NCBI RefSeq assembly: GCF_030730925.1
Contig: NZ_JAVAMB010000013.1
Coordinates: 1 to 64,000 of the forward strand
Reading direction: 5' to 3'
From: Flavobacterium sp. DG2-3
Lineage (GTDB): Bacteria > Bacteroidota > Bacteroidia > Flavobacteriales > Flavobacteriaceae
DNA: 64,000 nucleotides
Below, piece by piece: positions 23,528 through 31,475 of the stretch; the stretch's first letter is position 1; each line of letters starts with the position of its first letter. Made by a program: the position numbers and the translations under genes. The notes beneath the pieces are model-generated. The model was not told the DNA's origin. It ran no database searches and saw only the letters and a program-made list of their open reading frames with translations.

Positions 23528-25768
23528 ATGAAAATCAAATATATTCTTCTTTTATTTCTAATTGCTTTTCAGCTAAAGGCACAAAAAGTCGTGCGTTACG
23601 ATTTGCACGTTCGAGATACAATTGTCAATTTTTCTGGTAAAGAAAAACGTGCTATTGCTGTAAACGGTCAAATTCCGATGCCGACTTTGACTTTTACCGA
23701 AGGCGATATTGCTGAAATTTACGTGCACAACGATCTTGAAAACGAAGACACTGCAATGCACTGGCACGGATTATTTCTTCCCAATAAAGAAGATGGAGTT
23801 CCGTATTTGACGCAAATGCCAATTAAGCCAGGAACAACTCATAAATATACTTTTCCAATTATTCAGAATGGAACGTACTGGTATCACAGCCATTCTGGTT
23901 TGCAGGAACAAATTGGTTTGTACGGGCTTTTCATCATCAACAAAAAGAAAGACGATTCAACAATCCGAAAAGGAATTGACGATTTGCCGACGATTCCAGT
24001 TATTCTGAGCGAATGGTCCGATTTGAAACCTGAGAATATTCAGCGAATGCTGCATAATGCCAACGATTGGTTTGCGATCAAAAAAGGAACAACGCAAAGT
24101 TATGCCGAAGCCATTAAACAAGGACATTTTTCGACCAAAGTGACCAACGAATGGAAACGAATGAATGCTATGGATGTCAGCGATGTTTATTATGAAAAAT
24201 TTCTAATAAATGGCAAAAATGAGTTGCAGTTTTCTGATTTAAAACCAGGTTCGAAAGTCCGTTTGAGAATTGCCAACGGAGGCGCATCAAGTTATTTTTG
24301 GCTGACGTATGGCGGAGGAAAAATAACCGTTGTAGCCAGCGACGGAAATGATGTCGAACCCGTAGAAGTTGATCGTTTGATTATTGCCGTTTCTGAAACG
24401 TATGATGTTGTAGTCACGATTCCAGAAGATAATAAAGCTTTTGCTTTTTTGGCTACAGCCGAAGACAGAACGGGATCTGCTTCTTTGTTTTTAGGAAATG
24501 GAGAAAAACAACCTGTTCATCATCTTTCGAAATTAAAATATTTTGAAGGTATGAAAATGATGAACGATATGATGAAGATGAACGGCGAAATGAACGACAT
24601 GGGTATGAATATGTCTCTCAACAAAATGGATATGAATGCCGTAATGTATCCTGAAATTTCGGGAGAAGACGAAAATACAAAACCTGCAATGGACCATTCT
24701 CAACATAATATGGAAGGAATGAAAATGGAAAGTGACAGCACTGAAACTCCAGAAATTGTTACTTTAAATTATGATATGCTGAAATCGCCTTTTAAAACTA
24801 CGCTTCCAAAAGATGCTCCCGTAAAAGAATTGCGTTTCGAATTGTCTGGAAATATGAACCGTTATGTTTGGAGTTTAGATAATAAAGTAGTTTCTGAAAC
24901 GGATAAAATCTTAATTAAAAAAGGAGAAATTGTTCGCATTACCTTATATAATGGTTCGATGATGCGCCATCCGATGCATTTGCACGGACATGATTTTAGG
25001 GTTTTAAACGAACATGGAGATTATTCTCCTCTAAAAAATGTTCTGGATATTATGCCAATGGAAACCGACACGATTGAATTTGAAGCCAATGCCGATGGCG
25101 ACTGGTTTTTTCACTGTCATATTTTATATCATATGATGGCGGGAATGGGACGAATTTTTAGTTACGAAAATTCAGCTCCGAATCCGTTGATTCATCATCC
25201 CGAAATGGCTTTTAAAATGCTGAAAATGGACGATCGAATGTTTCATTTTATGGCCGAGAATGATTTTGCCACGAATGGAAACGACGGTGAAGCCATGTAC
25301 AGCAACACGCGCTGGAGCATAGGCACGGAATGGCGTTTGGGTTACAACGACAAACATGGTTATGAAACGGAAACGCATATTGGAAGATACATTGGTAAAA
25401 ATCAATGGCTGATGCCTTTCATCGGTTTTGACTGGCGTTACCGAAAAATGGGAATGGACGAACAGGAACAGAATATTTTCGGACAGAAAAACACCAAAGA
25501 CAATCGTTCTGTTTTTAGTGCAGGTTTAGAATATACTTTGCCAATGCTGATAAAAGCCCAGGTTGAAGTTTATACAGATGGAAATATTCGTTTACAATTT
25601 GAACGAAAAGACATTCCGCTTTCGAGACGTTTGCGAATGAATTTAATGTGGAATACGGATAAAGAATATATGGCGGGACTAAAATATGTCGTTGGCAGAA
25701 ACTTCGGAATCACAACGCATTATGACAGCGATATGGGAATTGGATTTGGATTAAACTTGAATTATTGA
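23528..25768 (+). CDS. Multicopper oxidase with a C-terminal CopB-like barrel extension
   Basis: 746 residues. Signal peptide (1-18, ending in LKAQ). Cupredoxin domains carry all copper-site motifs: HWHG (about 77-80), WYHSHSG (about 118-124), HPMHLHGHDF (about 481-490) and HCHILYHMMAGM (about 529-540, containing the type 1 Cys and axial Met). A Met-rich segment (about 340-425, MKMMNDMMKMNGEMN and similar) probably binds Cu(I), as in CueO and CopA oxidases. After the oxidase ends (about 550), residues 590-746 have alternating strands, such as RWSIGTEWRLGYN, GLEYTLPMLIKAQVEVYTDG and the ending GFGLNLNY, that match the copper-resistance CopB outer-membrane domain in my recollection. The oxidase would detoxify Cu(I) outside the cytoplasm; the fusion would tether it to the outer membrane. 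Confidence 0.88.
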   Translation: MKIKYILLLFLIAFQLKAQKVVRYDLHVRDTIVNFSGKEKRAIAVNGQIPMPTLTFTEGDIAEIYVHNDLENEDTAMHWHGLFLPNKEDGVPYLTQMPIKPGTTHKYTFPIIQNGTYWYHSHSGLQEQIGLYGLFIINKKKDDSTIRKGIDDLPTIPVILSEWSDLKPENIQRMLHNANDWFAIKKGTTQSYAEAIKQGHFSTKVTNEWKRMNAMDVSDVYYEKFLINGKNELQFSDLKPGSKVRLRIANGGASSYFWLTYGGGKITVVASDGNDVEPVEVDRLIIAVSETYDVVVTIPEDNKAFAFLATAEDRTGSASLFLGNGEKQPVHHLSKLKYFEGMKMMNDMMKMNGEMNDMGMNMSLNKMDMNAVMYPEISGEDENTKPAMDHSQHNMEGMKMESDSTETPEIVTLNYDMLKSPFKTTLPKDAPVKELRFELSGNMNRYVWSLDNKVVSETDKILIKKGEIVRITLYNGSMMRHPMHLHGHDFRVLNEHGDYSPLKNVLDIMPMETDTIEFEANADGDWFFHCHILYHMMAGMGRIFSYENSAPNPLIHHPEMAFKMLKMDDRMFHFMAENDFATNGNDGEAMYSNTRWSIGTEWRLGYNDKHGYETETHIGRYIGKNQWLMPFIGFDWRYRKMGMDEQEQNIFGQKNTKDNRSVFSAGLEYTLPMLIKAQVEVYTDGNIRLQFERKDIPLSRRLRMNLMWNTDKEYMAGLKYVVGRNFGITTHYDSDMGIGFGLNLNY

Positions 25769-25906
25769 TCTTTTTTGAACCATATAAGTTATTTAAGTTC
25801 ATCTTAAAGTTTACAAAAACATTAACAATTTGTAAGAATCAGCTATAAGAATTCCTGCTATATTTGATTCATCAAAAATAAAATCTAAACCATCAAAAAA
25901 CGAACA

Positions 25907-26065
25907 ATGACAAAAGTAATTACAGCTTTAACTGTCGCTCTATTTTCAATTGGAGTAACAGCGCAAGAAACGAAACCTGCAACAAAAGAAAAAGCAAAAA
26001 AAGAATCTTGCTGCAAAAAGACAACGGAGAAAAAAGATAAAAAATCTTGTTGTACTAAGAAATAA
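25907..26065 (+). CDS. Tiny secreted Lys/Cys-rich peptide with two CC pairs
   Basis: 52 residues, below common ORF cut-offs. The signal peptide MTKVITALTVALFSIGVTAQ is followed by a mature peptide of about 32 residues made almost wholly of Lys, Glu, Thr and two Cys pairs in repeated context: ESCCKKTTEKKDK and KSCCTKK. It lies 138 bp after the multicopper oxidase and ends against a strong terminator, so it closes the copper unit. The CC pairs suggest a soft-metal ligand or a redox-active peptide, in line with the larger Cys-rich protein at 17697. Function is inferred only from composition and place. Confidence 0.75.
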   Translation: MTKVITALTVALFSIGVTAQETKPATKEKAKKESCCKKTTEKKDKKSCCTKK

Positions 26066-26085
26066 ACGAAATTCAATTTCAACAG

Positions 26086-26115
26086 AAAGACCTCGCCAAA
26101 AACGAGGTCTTTTTT
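26086..26115 (+). terminator. Intrinsic terminator of the copper unit
   Basis: The stem agacctcg/cgaggtct around a 7-nt loop is followed by a run of T, 20 bp after the stop of the small Cys peptide. Confidence 0.9.
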
Positions 26116-26227
26116 ATTTTCAGCCACAACTCGAGCGATAGCGAACTGGCGAAGCAATTAACGAATTATTCTATTAAAAGTAAAGTTTAAGAAAATAAAA
26201 TTCGTGAATTCGTGGCTATTAAAAAAT

Positions 26228-26680
26228 CTATTTCACGCGAATACTCCATTCAAAATCCATTTCAGAAACTTGAACTCCTTCTTCATTTGTTCCTATAGAT
26301 TTCATCCAGAACGTCTGCCCTTCTCCAGTTTCTATGGTTTTCTTGATGGCATCGGCAATTAAATGTCCGTCTTTGCAGACAAATGTAATTCTTCCTGTTG
26401 CTTTTTTAGTAAAGTTTCCTTTGTTGTTGGCTACTAACATAGAGATTTTTTTGCCACTTTGCTGAATCTGCGAAATCACTAAAGCTCCAGTTGTCAGCTC
26501 TGCCGCCATTGCCTGAACTGCAAAATACATCGAGTTAAACGGATTCTGATTGATCCATCTGTGTTTTACTGTTACTGTACAGCTGCTATCGTTTATATCT
26601 TTTACACGAACTCCGCAAAAGTATGCTGAAGGCAATTTGAATAAGACGAATTTATTAAGTTTTGATACCGAAAGTGCCAT
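26228..26680 (-). CDS. DUF4442 hotdog-fold thioesterase-like protein
   Basis: 150 residues. WINQNPFNSMYFAVQAMAAELTTGALVI (about 43-70) is the hotdog helix region; the Asn-Pro-Phe-x-Ser-Met-Tyr-Phe string and the Glu in MAAELT are typical of DUF4442, a family close to acyl-CoA thioesterases (PaaI-like). The rest fits the five-strand sheet ending FEWSIRV. Cytoplasmic. The substrate is unknown. It is a single-gene unit, convergent with the copper unit and divergent from the DUF4870 gene. Confidence 0.8.
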   Translation of the reverse strand: MALSVSKLNKFVLFKLPSAYFCGVRVKDINDSSCTVTVKHRWINQNPFNSMYFAVQAMAAELTTGALVISQIQQSGKKISMLVANNKGNFTKKATGRITFVCKDGHLIADAIKKTIETGEGQTFWMKSIGTNEEGVQVSEMDFEWSIRVK

Positions 26681-26874
26681 AGAATATATTTTTTATGTAA
26701 AAATACAAAAAAACTATGCACGCACAATAAATTCTTTTAACAGGAATAGAAAGCCTTTAAAAACGGCACTTTCGAATGATTTTCAGCAATTTAAAGGATA
26801 ATTCACAATCTTATATTTGTTAAATTTTTGTTAATAATTAGTACTATGCAAAACAAGATACTGTTTTTTAGACA

Positions 26875-26882
26875 TATATTTG
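26875..26882 (+). promoter_or_regulatory. Candidate -7 box of the DUF4870 gene
   Basis: TATATTTG fits TAnnTTTG and lies 28 bp upstream of the ATG at 26911. A second TATATTTG at 26812-26819 could serve as an upstream promoter. Confidence 0.5.
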
Positions 26883-26910
26883 CATAAGAAATTACTATAT
26901 ACTTTTAATC

Positions 26911-27390
26911 ATGGAACAATCAACACCACTCATCATGGAAAAAACATCAGAAAAGAATACAGCAGCATTTACTCATTTGAGTACTTTAAGCCAATATATA
27001 ATTCCGTTTGGGAACTATATTTTTCCGCTAATCATTTGGACGAACTATAAAGACAAATCTGAATTTGCAGATCACCACGGAAAACAGGCTTTGAATTTTC
27101 AGTTAAGCATTTTGCTTTACTCTTTGATTTTAGCACTTATTGCTATTCCGATTTTCGTAACTGTCTTTTTACAGAATCTTCCAATAGAAGCTGTTTTTAA
27201 TGACGACGATTATGTAATTAGAAACTTTAACTTTCAGGCAAACATTGGAATGTTAAGTGTAGGAATTACAGCTGTTATCCTTTTCGGATTATTAAAATTT
27301 GTTGAATTCTTTTTAGTGATTTATGCTTCTATAAAAGCTTCAAACGGAGAATTATACAAATATCCGCTTACGATTCCTTTTATAAAGTAA
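26911..27390 (+). CDS. DUF4870 small membrane protein
   Basis: 159 residues; an internal ATG at 26935 would give 151. HLSTLSQYIIPFGNYIFPLIIWTNYK (about 22-47) followed by FADHHGKQALNFQLSILLYSL is the DUF4870 signature: a helix, a loop with His/Lys/Gln, then a second helix; two further helices follow (about 75-95 and 108-135). It is an inner-membrane protein of unknown role. DUF4870 genes often lie next to PspC/head-GIN genes, as here, which suggests a link to envelope stress or membrane signalling. Confidence 0.85.
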   Translation: MEQSTPLIMEKTSEKNTAAFTHLSTLSQYIIPFGNYIFPLIIWTNYKDKSEFADHHGKQALNFQLSILLYSLILALIAIPIFVTVFLQNLPIEAVFNDDDYVIRNFNFQANIGMLSVGITAVILFGLLKFVEFFLVIYASIKASNGELYKYPLTIPFIK

Positions 27391-27427
27391 TTAGACGTTA
27401 AAGATTAAAAGTTCTTATACATACGGG

Positions 27428-27518
27428 AGTTTTAGCCCTGATAGAAGTGGAAATCCTTATGTGTCTCGTTTCTTTAACGAGACACAAAAGATTGAAACGG
27501 ATAGCAGGAAATAGCTCC
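27428..27518. repeat. Common Bacteroidota intergenic structured element
   Basis: The segment reads tagccctgatagaagtggaaat, then a stable hairpin gtgtctcgtt/aacgagacac with 5-nt loop (27461-27485), then gattgaaacggatagcagg and aatagctcc. I recognise this arrangement, with variable hairpin and conserved flanks, from many Flavobacterium intergenic regions. It lies 38 bp after the DUF4870 stop and upstream of the PadR gene. It might be a mobile palindrome or a structured RNA. Confidence 0.6.
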
Positions 27519-27592
27519 AAAAATCAATCATCAATCAAATCATCATCAATCAAAAAACGAATTGTTCAATCAAAAAAAAACAAAATGAAATT

Positions 27593-27925
27593 ATGAACAT
27601 TGAAAACACAAAAGCACAGATGCGCAAAGGTGTTCTTGAGTTTTGCATCTTATCAGTTCTAAAAGAAAAAGATGCTTATACCTCTGAAATATTAGACACT
27701 TTAAAAAACGCAAAATTACTAGTTGTAGAAGGAACCGTTTACCCGTTGTTAACGAGACTGAAAAATGACGGTTTGCTAAATTACCGCTGGGAAGAATCGA
27801 CCTCTGGGCCACCTCGAAAATATTATGGATTAACCGAGATAGGACAAACATTTTTAAACGAACTTAGCGGCACTTGGACAGAATTATCCGACGCCGTAAA
27901 TCTAATCACCAATCAAAATCAATAA
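27593..27925 (+). CDS. PadR family transcriptional regulator
   Basis: 110 residues, a minimal PadR winged helix. KGVLEFCILSVLKEKDAYTSEILDTL (about 13-38) is helix 1-2, VVEGTVYPLLTRLKNDGLLNYRW (about 44-66) is the recognition helix plus first wing strand, and GPPRKYYGLTEIGQTFLNEL is the wing and dimerisation helix. The motif EGTxYPLLxRLxxxGLL is diagnostic. It probably represses its own operon with the PspC and head-GIN proteins, whose genes follow at 3-bp spacings. Ligand unknown. Confidence 0.93.
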   Translation: MNIENTKAQMRKGVLEFCILSVLKEKDAYTSEILDTLKNAKLLVVEGTVYPLLTRLKNDGLLNYRWEESTSGPPRKYYGLTEIGQTFLNELSGTWTELSDAVNLITNQNQ

Positions 27926-27928
27926 GTC

Positions 27929-29689
27929 ATGAACAAAACAGTAAATATTAACTTAGGCGGGATGTTTTTTCACATCGATGAAGATGCATACTTAAAATTG
28001 ACACGCTACTTTGACGCTATAAAACGATCACTTAACAACTCATCTGGTCAGGATGAAATTATTAAAGACATCGAAATGCGTGTTTCTGAATTGTTGACAG
28101 AAAAACAAAAAAGCGAAAAACATGTTGTTGGACTGAAAGATGTTGACGAAGTGATTGCGGTAATGGGACAGCCAGAAGATTACCGAATTGAAGATGAGGA
28201 AACGGCTCAATCTTTTAATAATTATGCAAGAAAACACAAAAAATTATACCGCGATAAAGAAAAAGGTATGATTGGAGGTGTGGCGACAGGTTTAGGACAT
28301 TATTTTGGAATTGACGCTGTTTGGATCAAAATTGTATTCTTAATCTTTGTTTTTGCAGGTTTTGGAACTGGTATTCTAGCTTACTTCGTTCTTTGGATCG
28401 TAACTCCTGAAGCGGTTACGACTTCAGAAAAATTAGAAATGACTGGAGAGCCTGTAACAATTTCAAACATCGAAAAAAAAGTTCGCGAAGAAATTGACTC
28501 ATTATCTGATAAATTTAAAAATGCAGATTATGACAAAATGGGAAACCAGGTAAAGTCGGGAGCTGGGAGAATAAGTAGTTCATTTGGAGACTTTGTGATG
28601 ACGGTTTTTAAAATCTTTGCTAAATTTTTAGGAGTGATTCTAATTATATCTGGGATTTCAACTTTAATCATGTTGCTGATTGGTGTTTTTACTTTGGGAA
28701 CTAACATTTTTATTGATTTCCCTTGGCAGAATTTTATTGAAGCAGGAAACTTTACAGAATATCCGCTTTGGTCATTTGGATTGCTAATGTTCTTTGCCGT
28801 TGGAATTCCGTTTTTCTTCCTGACACTTTTAGGATTTAAATTGTTATCTCCAAACTTAAAATCAATCGGAAATATTACAAAATATACGCTTTTGGCTCTT
28901 TGGATTATTTCTATCGCGATTCTTACAAGTATCGGAATTAAACAGGCAACTGAAATTTCATACGACAATAAGATAGTAGAGAAAAAAGTTTTTGCCATCA
29001 AACCGGCTGATACTTTGTACATCAAGTTTAAGTACAATGATTATTACACAAAAAGTTTGAACCATTACAGAGAATTTGAATTTGTACAGGACTCTGCAAA
29101 CAACGAATTGATTTATTCTAATGACGTGCGTTTACACGTATTGCGCACAGATGAATCGGCTCCGTTTATTCAGATCGAAAAAAGTGCAAGAGGCAACTCT
29201 TTTACAAATGCAAAGAAAAGAGCAGAAAAAATTAATTATAAGTTTCAAATTAACGGAAATCATTTAATTTTGGATAACTATTTTCTGACAGATGTAAAAA
29301 ACAAATTCAGAGGACAAGAAGTTGATGTTTATCTTTATGTACCAGAAGGGCAACTGATTAAACCCGATTCTTCTGTTAGAGATTACTATAATTCAGACGA
29401 TAATTTCTTTGAATTAAATTATAATGGAGATTACAATTATAAAGTTATCGGGTCTAAAGTAAGATGTTTGAACTGCCCTGCTGATGAGGACAATGATAAC
29501 AATTACGAGAATAACTATGAAAATGATTACGAGAATATTAATGAAGACGTTAATGAAGCTGCCGTTGAAGCTGCAGACACGATAAAAGAAGTTTCGGTTA
29601 AAATTAACGGAAAAGAAGTTATAAACGGAAAAAAAACTAAAGGAAGACTAACTACAGATAAAAACGGAGTGATAATCAAAACTAACTAA
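27929..29689 (+). CDS. PspC domain membrane protein
   Basis: 586 residues. The N-terminal cytoplasmic part (1-95) is predicted helical. The PspC domain (about 105-165) has LYRDKEKGMIGGVATGLGHYFGIDAVWIK and the transmembrane segment IVFLIFVFAGFGTGILAYFVLWIV. Three further membrane segments follow (about 230-255, 280-305, 318-338). The C-terminal part (about 345-586) is periplasmic, has head-GIN-like strands and an Asn/Asp/Glu/Tyr-rich stretch (about 515-545, with repeated NNYENDYEN). PspC proteins sense envelope stress in other bacteria; in Bacteroidota they occur with PadR and DUF2807 partners, as here. The large extracytoplasmic part suggests adhesion or binding of a ligand. Confidence 0.88.
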   Translation: MNKTVNINLGGMFFHIDEDAYLKLTRYFDAIKRSLNNSSGQDEIIKDIEMRVSELLTEKQKSEKHVVGLKDVDEVIAVMGQPEDYRIEDEETAQSFNNYARKHKKLYRDKEKGMIGGVATGLGHYFGIDAVWIKIVFLIFVFAGFGTGILAYFVLWIVTPEAVTTSEKLEMTGEPVTISNIEKKVREEIDSLSDKFKNADYDKMGNQVKSGAGRISSSFGDFVMTVFKIFAKFLGVILIISGISTLIMLLIGVFTLGTNIFIDFPWQNFIEAGNFTEYPLWSFGLLMFFAVGIPFFFLTLLGFKLLSPNLKSIGNITKYTLLALWIISIAILTSIGIKQATEISYDNKIVEKKVFAIKPADTLYIKFKYNDYYTKSLNHYREFEFVQDSANNELIYSNDVRLHVLRTDESAPFIQIEKSARGNSFTNAKKRAEKINYKFQINGNHLILDNYFLTDVKNKFRGQEVDVYLYVPEGQLIKPDSSVRDYYNSDDNFFELNYNGDYNYKVIGSKVRCLNCPADEDNDNNYENNYENDYENINEDVNEAAVEAADTIKEVSVKINGKEVINGKKTKGRLTTDKNGVIIKTN

Positions 29690-29692
29690 ACC

Positions 29693-30427
29693 ATGATAAA
29701 AATAATCATCCATATTACGAAATTTATAATTATAACTATTACTGCTTTACTGTTTGCTTCATGTAATTTTAACATGAATTCTATTGAAGGAAGCGGAAAT
29801 GTTACAACTGAAAAAAGAACCGTTGACGGAGAGTTTAAAAATATCTCTGTAAGCAATGCCATCGATTTGGTTATTGAGCAGTCTGACGCAACAGAAATTA
29901 CTGTCGAGGCCGATGATAATCTTCAAAAAGAAATCGTTACTAGAGTAGAAAATGGAACGCTTATTATTGAATGCAAATACAGCTCTTTCCGCAACATTAC
30001 ATCAAAAACGGTAACGGTAAAAATGCCTGCTGTTCATAAAATAGAAGCTTCGAGTGCGTCAACTGTTGAAACTAATGGTACAATTCAAAGTGAAGATATT
30101 ACTTTGGACGTTTCAAGCGCAGCATCGATGGATGTTAATATCGAATCGGACAGAATTGCAATTGATGCCGGAAGCGGAAGTTCTGTAGATATTATAGGTA
30201 AAGCGCTAAGTCTTACTACTTCAGCGTCAAGCGGAGGAAGTATAGATGCCGAAAAACTTATGGCAAATGAAGTTCATGCTGATGCTTCTAGCGGAGGAAC
30301 TGTTTCTGTACGTCCAATCTTAAGCTTAAAAGCAGATGCTTCTAGCGGAGGAAATATCAACTACAGCGGTAATCCAAAAACGGTTGAAAAATCGGCAACT
30401 TCTGGAGGAACCGTTAGCAAAAGCTAA
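29693..30427 (+). CDS. DUF2807 head-GIN domain lipoprotein
   Basis: 244 residues. The signal peptide has a lipobox ending at ASC (Cys24). The head-GIN domain (DUF2807, about 40-230) is a right-handed helix of strands with repeated ASSGG and SSGGTVS turns (for example SASSGGSIDA, DASSGGTVSV, DASSGGNINY), giving a Ser/Gly-rich beta-structure. This family is called putative auto-transporter adhesin, but its real function is unknown. It follows the PspC gene by 3 bp and ends before a terminator. It belongs to the PadR-PspC-headGIN operon, which probably senses or shapes the envelope. Confidence 0.9.
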   Translation: MIKIIIHITKFIIITITALLFASCNFNMNSIEGSGNVTTEKRTVDGEFKNISVSNAIDLVIEQSDATEITVEADDNLQKEIVTRVENGTLIIECKYSSFRNITSKTVTVKMPAVHKIEASSASTVETNGTIQSEDITLDVSSAASMDVNIESDRIAIDAGSGSSVDIIGKALSLTTSASSGGSIDAEKLMANEVHADASSGGTVSVRPILSLKADASSGGNINYSGNPKTVEKSATSGGTVSKS

Positions 30428-30451
30428 AAGTGCAACTGTTAAATATAAAAG

Positions 30452-30483
30452 AAATCATTCACCGAAAGTGGATGATTTTTTTA
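30452..30483 (+). terminator. Terminator between the two head-GIN genes
   Basis: aaatcattcac pairs with gtggatgattt (one G-T pair), then a T-run. It separates the PadR-PspC-DUF2807 operon from the second DUF2807 gene. Confidence 0.75.
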
Positions 30484-30489
30484 TATTTG
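30482..30489 (+). promoter_or_regulatory. Candidate -7 box of the second head-GIN gene
   Basis: TATATTTG overlaps the T-run of the preceding terminator and lies 21 bp before ATG 30511. It supports the start at 30511 rather than an upstream GTG at 30430. Confidence 0.5.
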
Positions 30490-30510
30490 TCAAAATCAAA
30501 TCTAGAATTA

Positions 30511-31371
30511 ATGAAAAAAAGTACAGCGCTGCTCTTATTATTATTTGTTACAACTTTCACTTTTGCACAAAAAAGAGAAAAAATTAAAGGTTCTAAAATT
30601 GTAACGACCTCGATAAAAGAAGTTGGAAGTTTTGACGCTCTTGAAGTCGATGATAATCTGGAAGTTTATTTGGAGCAAGGAGAAAAAAACGAAATTAAAA
30701 TTGAAGCCGATGATAATCTTCATGACATTATCGGAATGGATTTAAGAGAAAAAACGCTTCGTTTATACACTAATAAAGAATCTACTATTTTCAAGAAGTT
30801 AGCTGTAAAAGTAACGTATACTAAATCTTTAAATAAGGTCATTACAAAAAATGAAGCTATAGTTTATGCCATTCAAGAATTGCAATTGGATGATATCACA
30901 ATGAATTGTCTTGATTTTTCTAAATTATTTTTAAATGTAAATTCAAAGAGATTCTCCCTAATTGCCGATGATAAAACTAAAACAGAGTTAAACTTAAAAG
31001 CTGAAGATGGAAATTTGCAATTGAGCAAAAATGCTTCAGTTAAAACATTAGTTTCTGCTATAAAATTCAAATGCGATTTATACCAGAGATCAACTGCTGC
31101 AATTGAAGGTATTGCTGAAAAAGCTACAATTAGACTAGATAATAATTCTATTTTCACCGGAGTAAAATTTACTTTGAAAGATGCGAATATTACTGCTGAA
31201 GGTTCTTCTGTTGCAAGCATTTTAGCAGAAAACACTATCACAATTGCAGCTGGAGACAAGTCTGAAATTTCACTATCTGGTGATCCAAAAATAGAGCTTA
31301 CACGTTTTAGCGAAGAGGCAAAACTGATAAAAAAACCAGGCGCACCAAAACCAAAAACATCGACATTGTAA
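30511..31371 (+). CDS. Second DUF2807 head-GIN secreted protein
   Basis: 286 residues from ATG 30511; a frame back to 30430 would place the promoter inside the gene and spoil the signal peptide. Signal peptide MKKSTALLLLLFVTTFTFAQ. The mature part shows head-GIN repeats (FDALEVDDNLEVYLEQGEKNE, EADDNLHDIIGMDLREKTL), as in the preceding gene, with a lower Ser-Gly content, and ends in a Lys/Pro-rich tail. It may have arisen by duplication of the partner gene. It has its own promoter, so it can be expressed apart from the operon. Function unknown. Confidence 0.85.
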   Translation: MKKSTALLLLLFVTTFTFAQKREKIKGSKIVTTSIKEVGSFDALEVDDNLEVYLEQGEKNEIKIEADDNLHDIIGMDLREKTLRLYTNKESTIFKKLAVKVTYTKSLNKVITKNEAIVYAIQELQLDDITMNCLDFSKLFLNVNSKRFSLIADDKTKTELNLKAEDGNLQLSKNASVKTLVSAIKFKCDLYQRSTAAIEGIAEKATIRLDNNSIFTGVKFTLKDANITAEGSSVASILAENTITIAAGDKSEISLSGDPKIELTRFSEEAKLIKKPGAPKPKTSTL

Positions 31372-31406
31372 ATTTCTAAATTATTTAGAATTTAAAAATA
31401 TAATGA

Positions 31407-31436
31407 AAAAGTCCCTTCCGAAAGAAAGGGACTTTT
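31407..31436. terminator. Bidirectional terminator between head-GIN gene and trxB
   Basis: aaaagtccctt/aagggactttt, 8-nt loop, with A/T runs on both sides. It serves two convergent genes. Confidence 0.85.
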
Positions 31437-31475
31437 ATATTTATAACAAGTTCAGATTAACTTGAAACAAAAAAT

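Noticed and set aside
28528..29037. 169-codon frame on the minus strand
   Set aside because: Antisense of the PspC protein's membrane segments and no recognisable domain.
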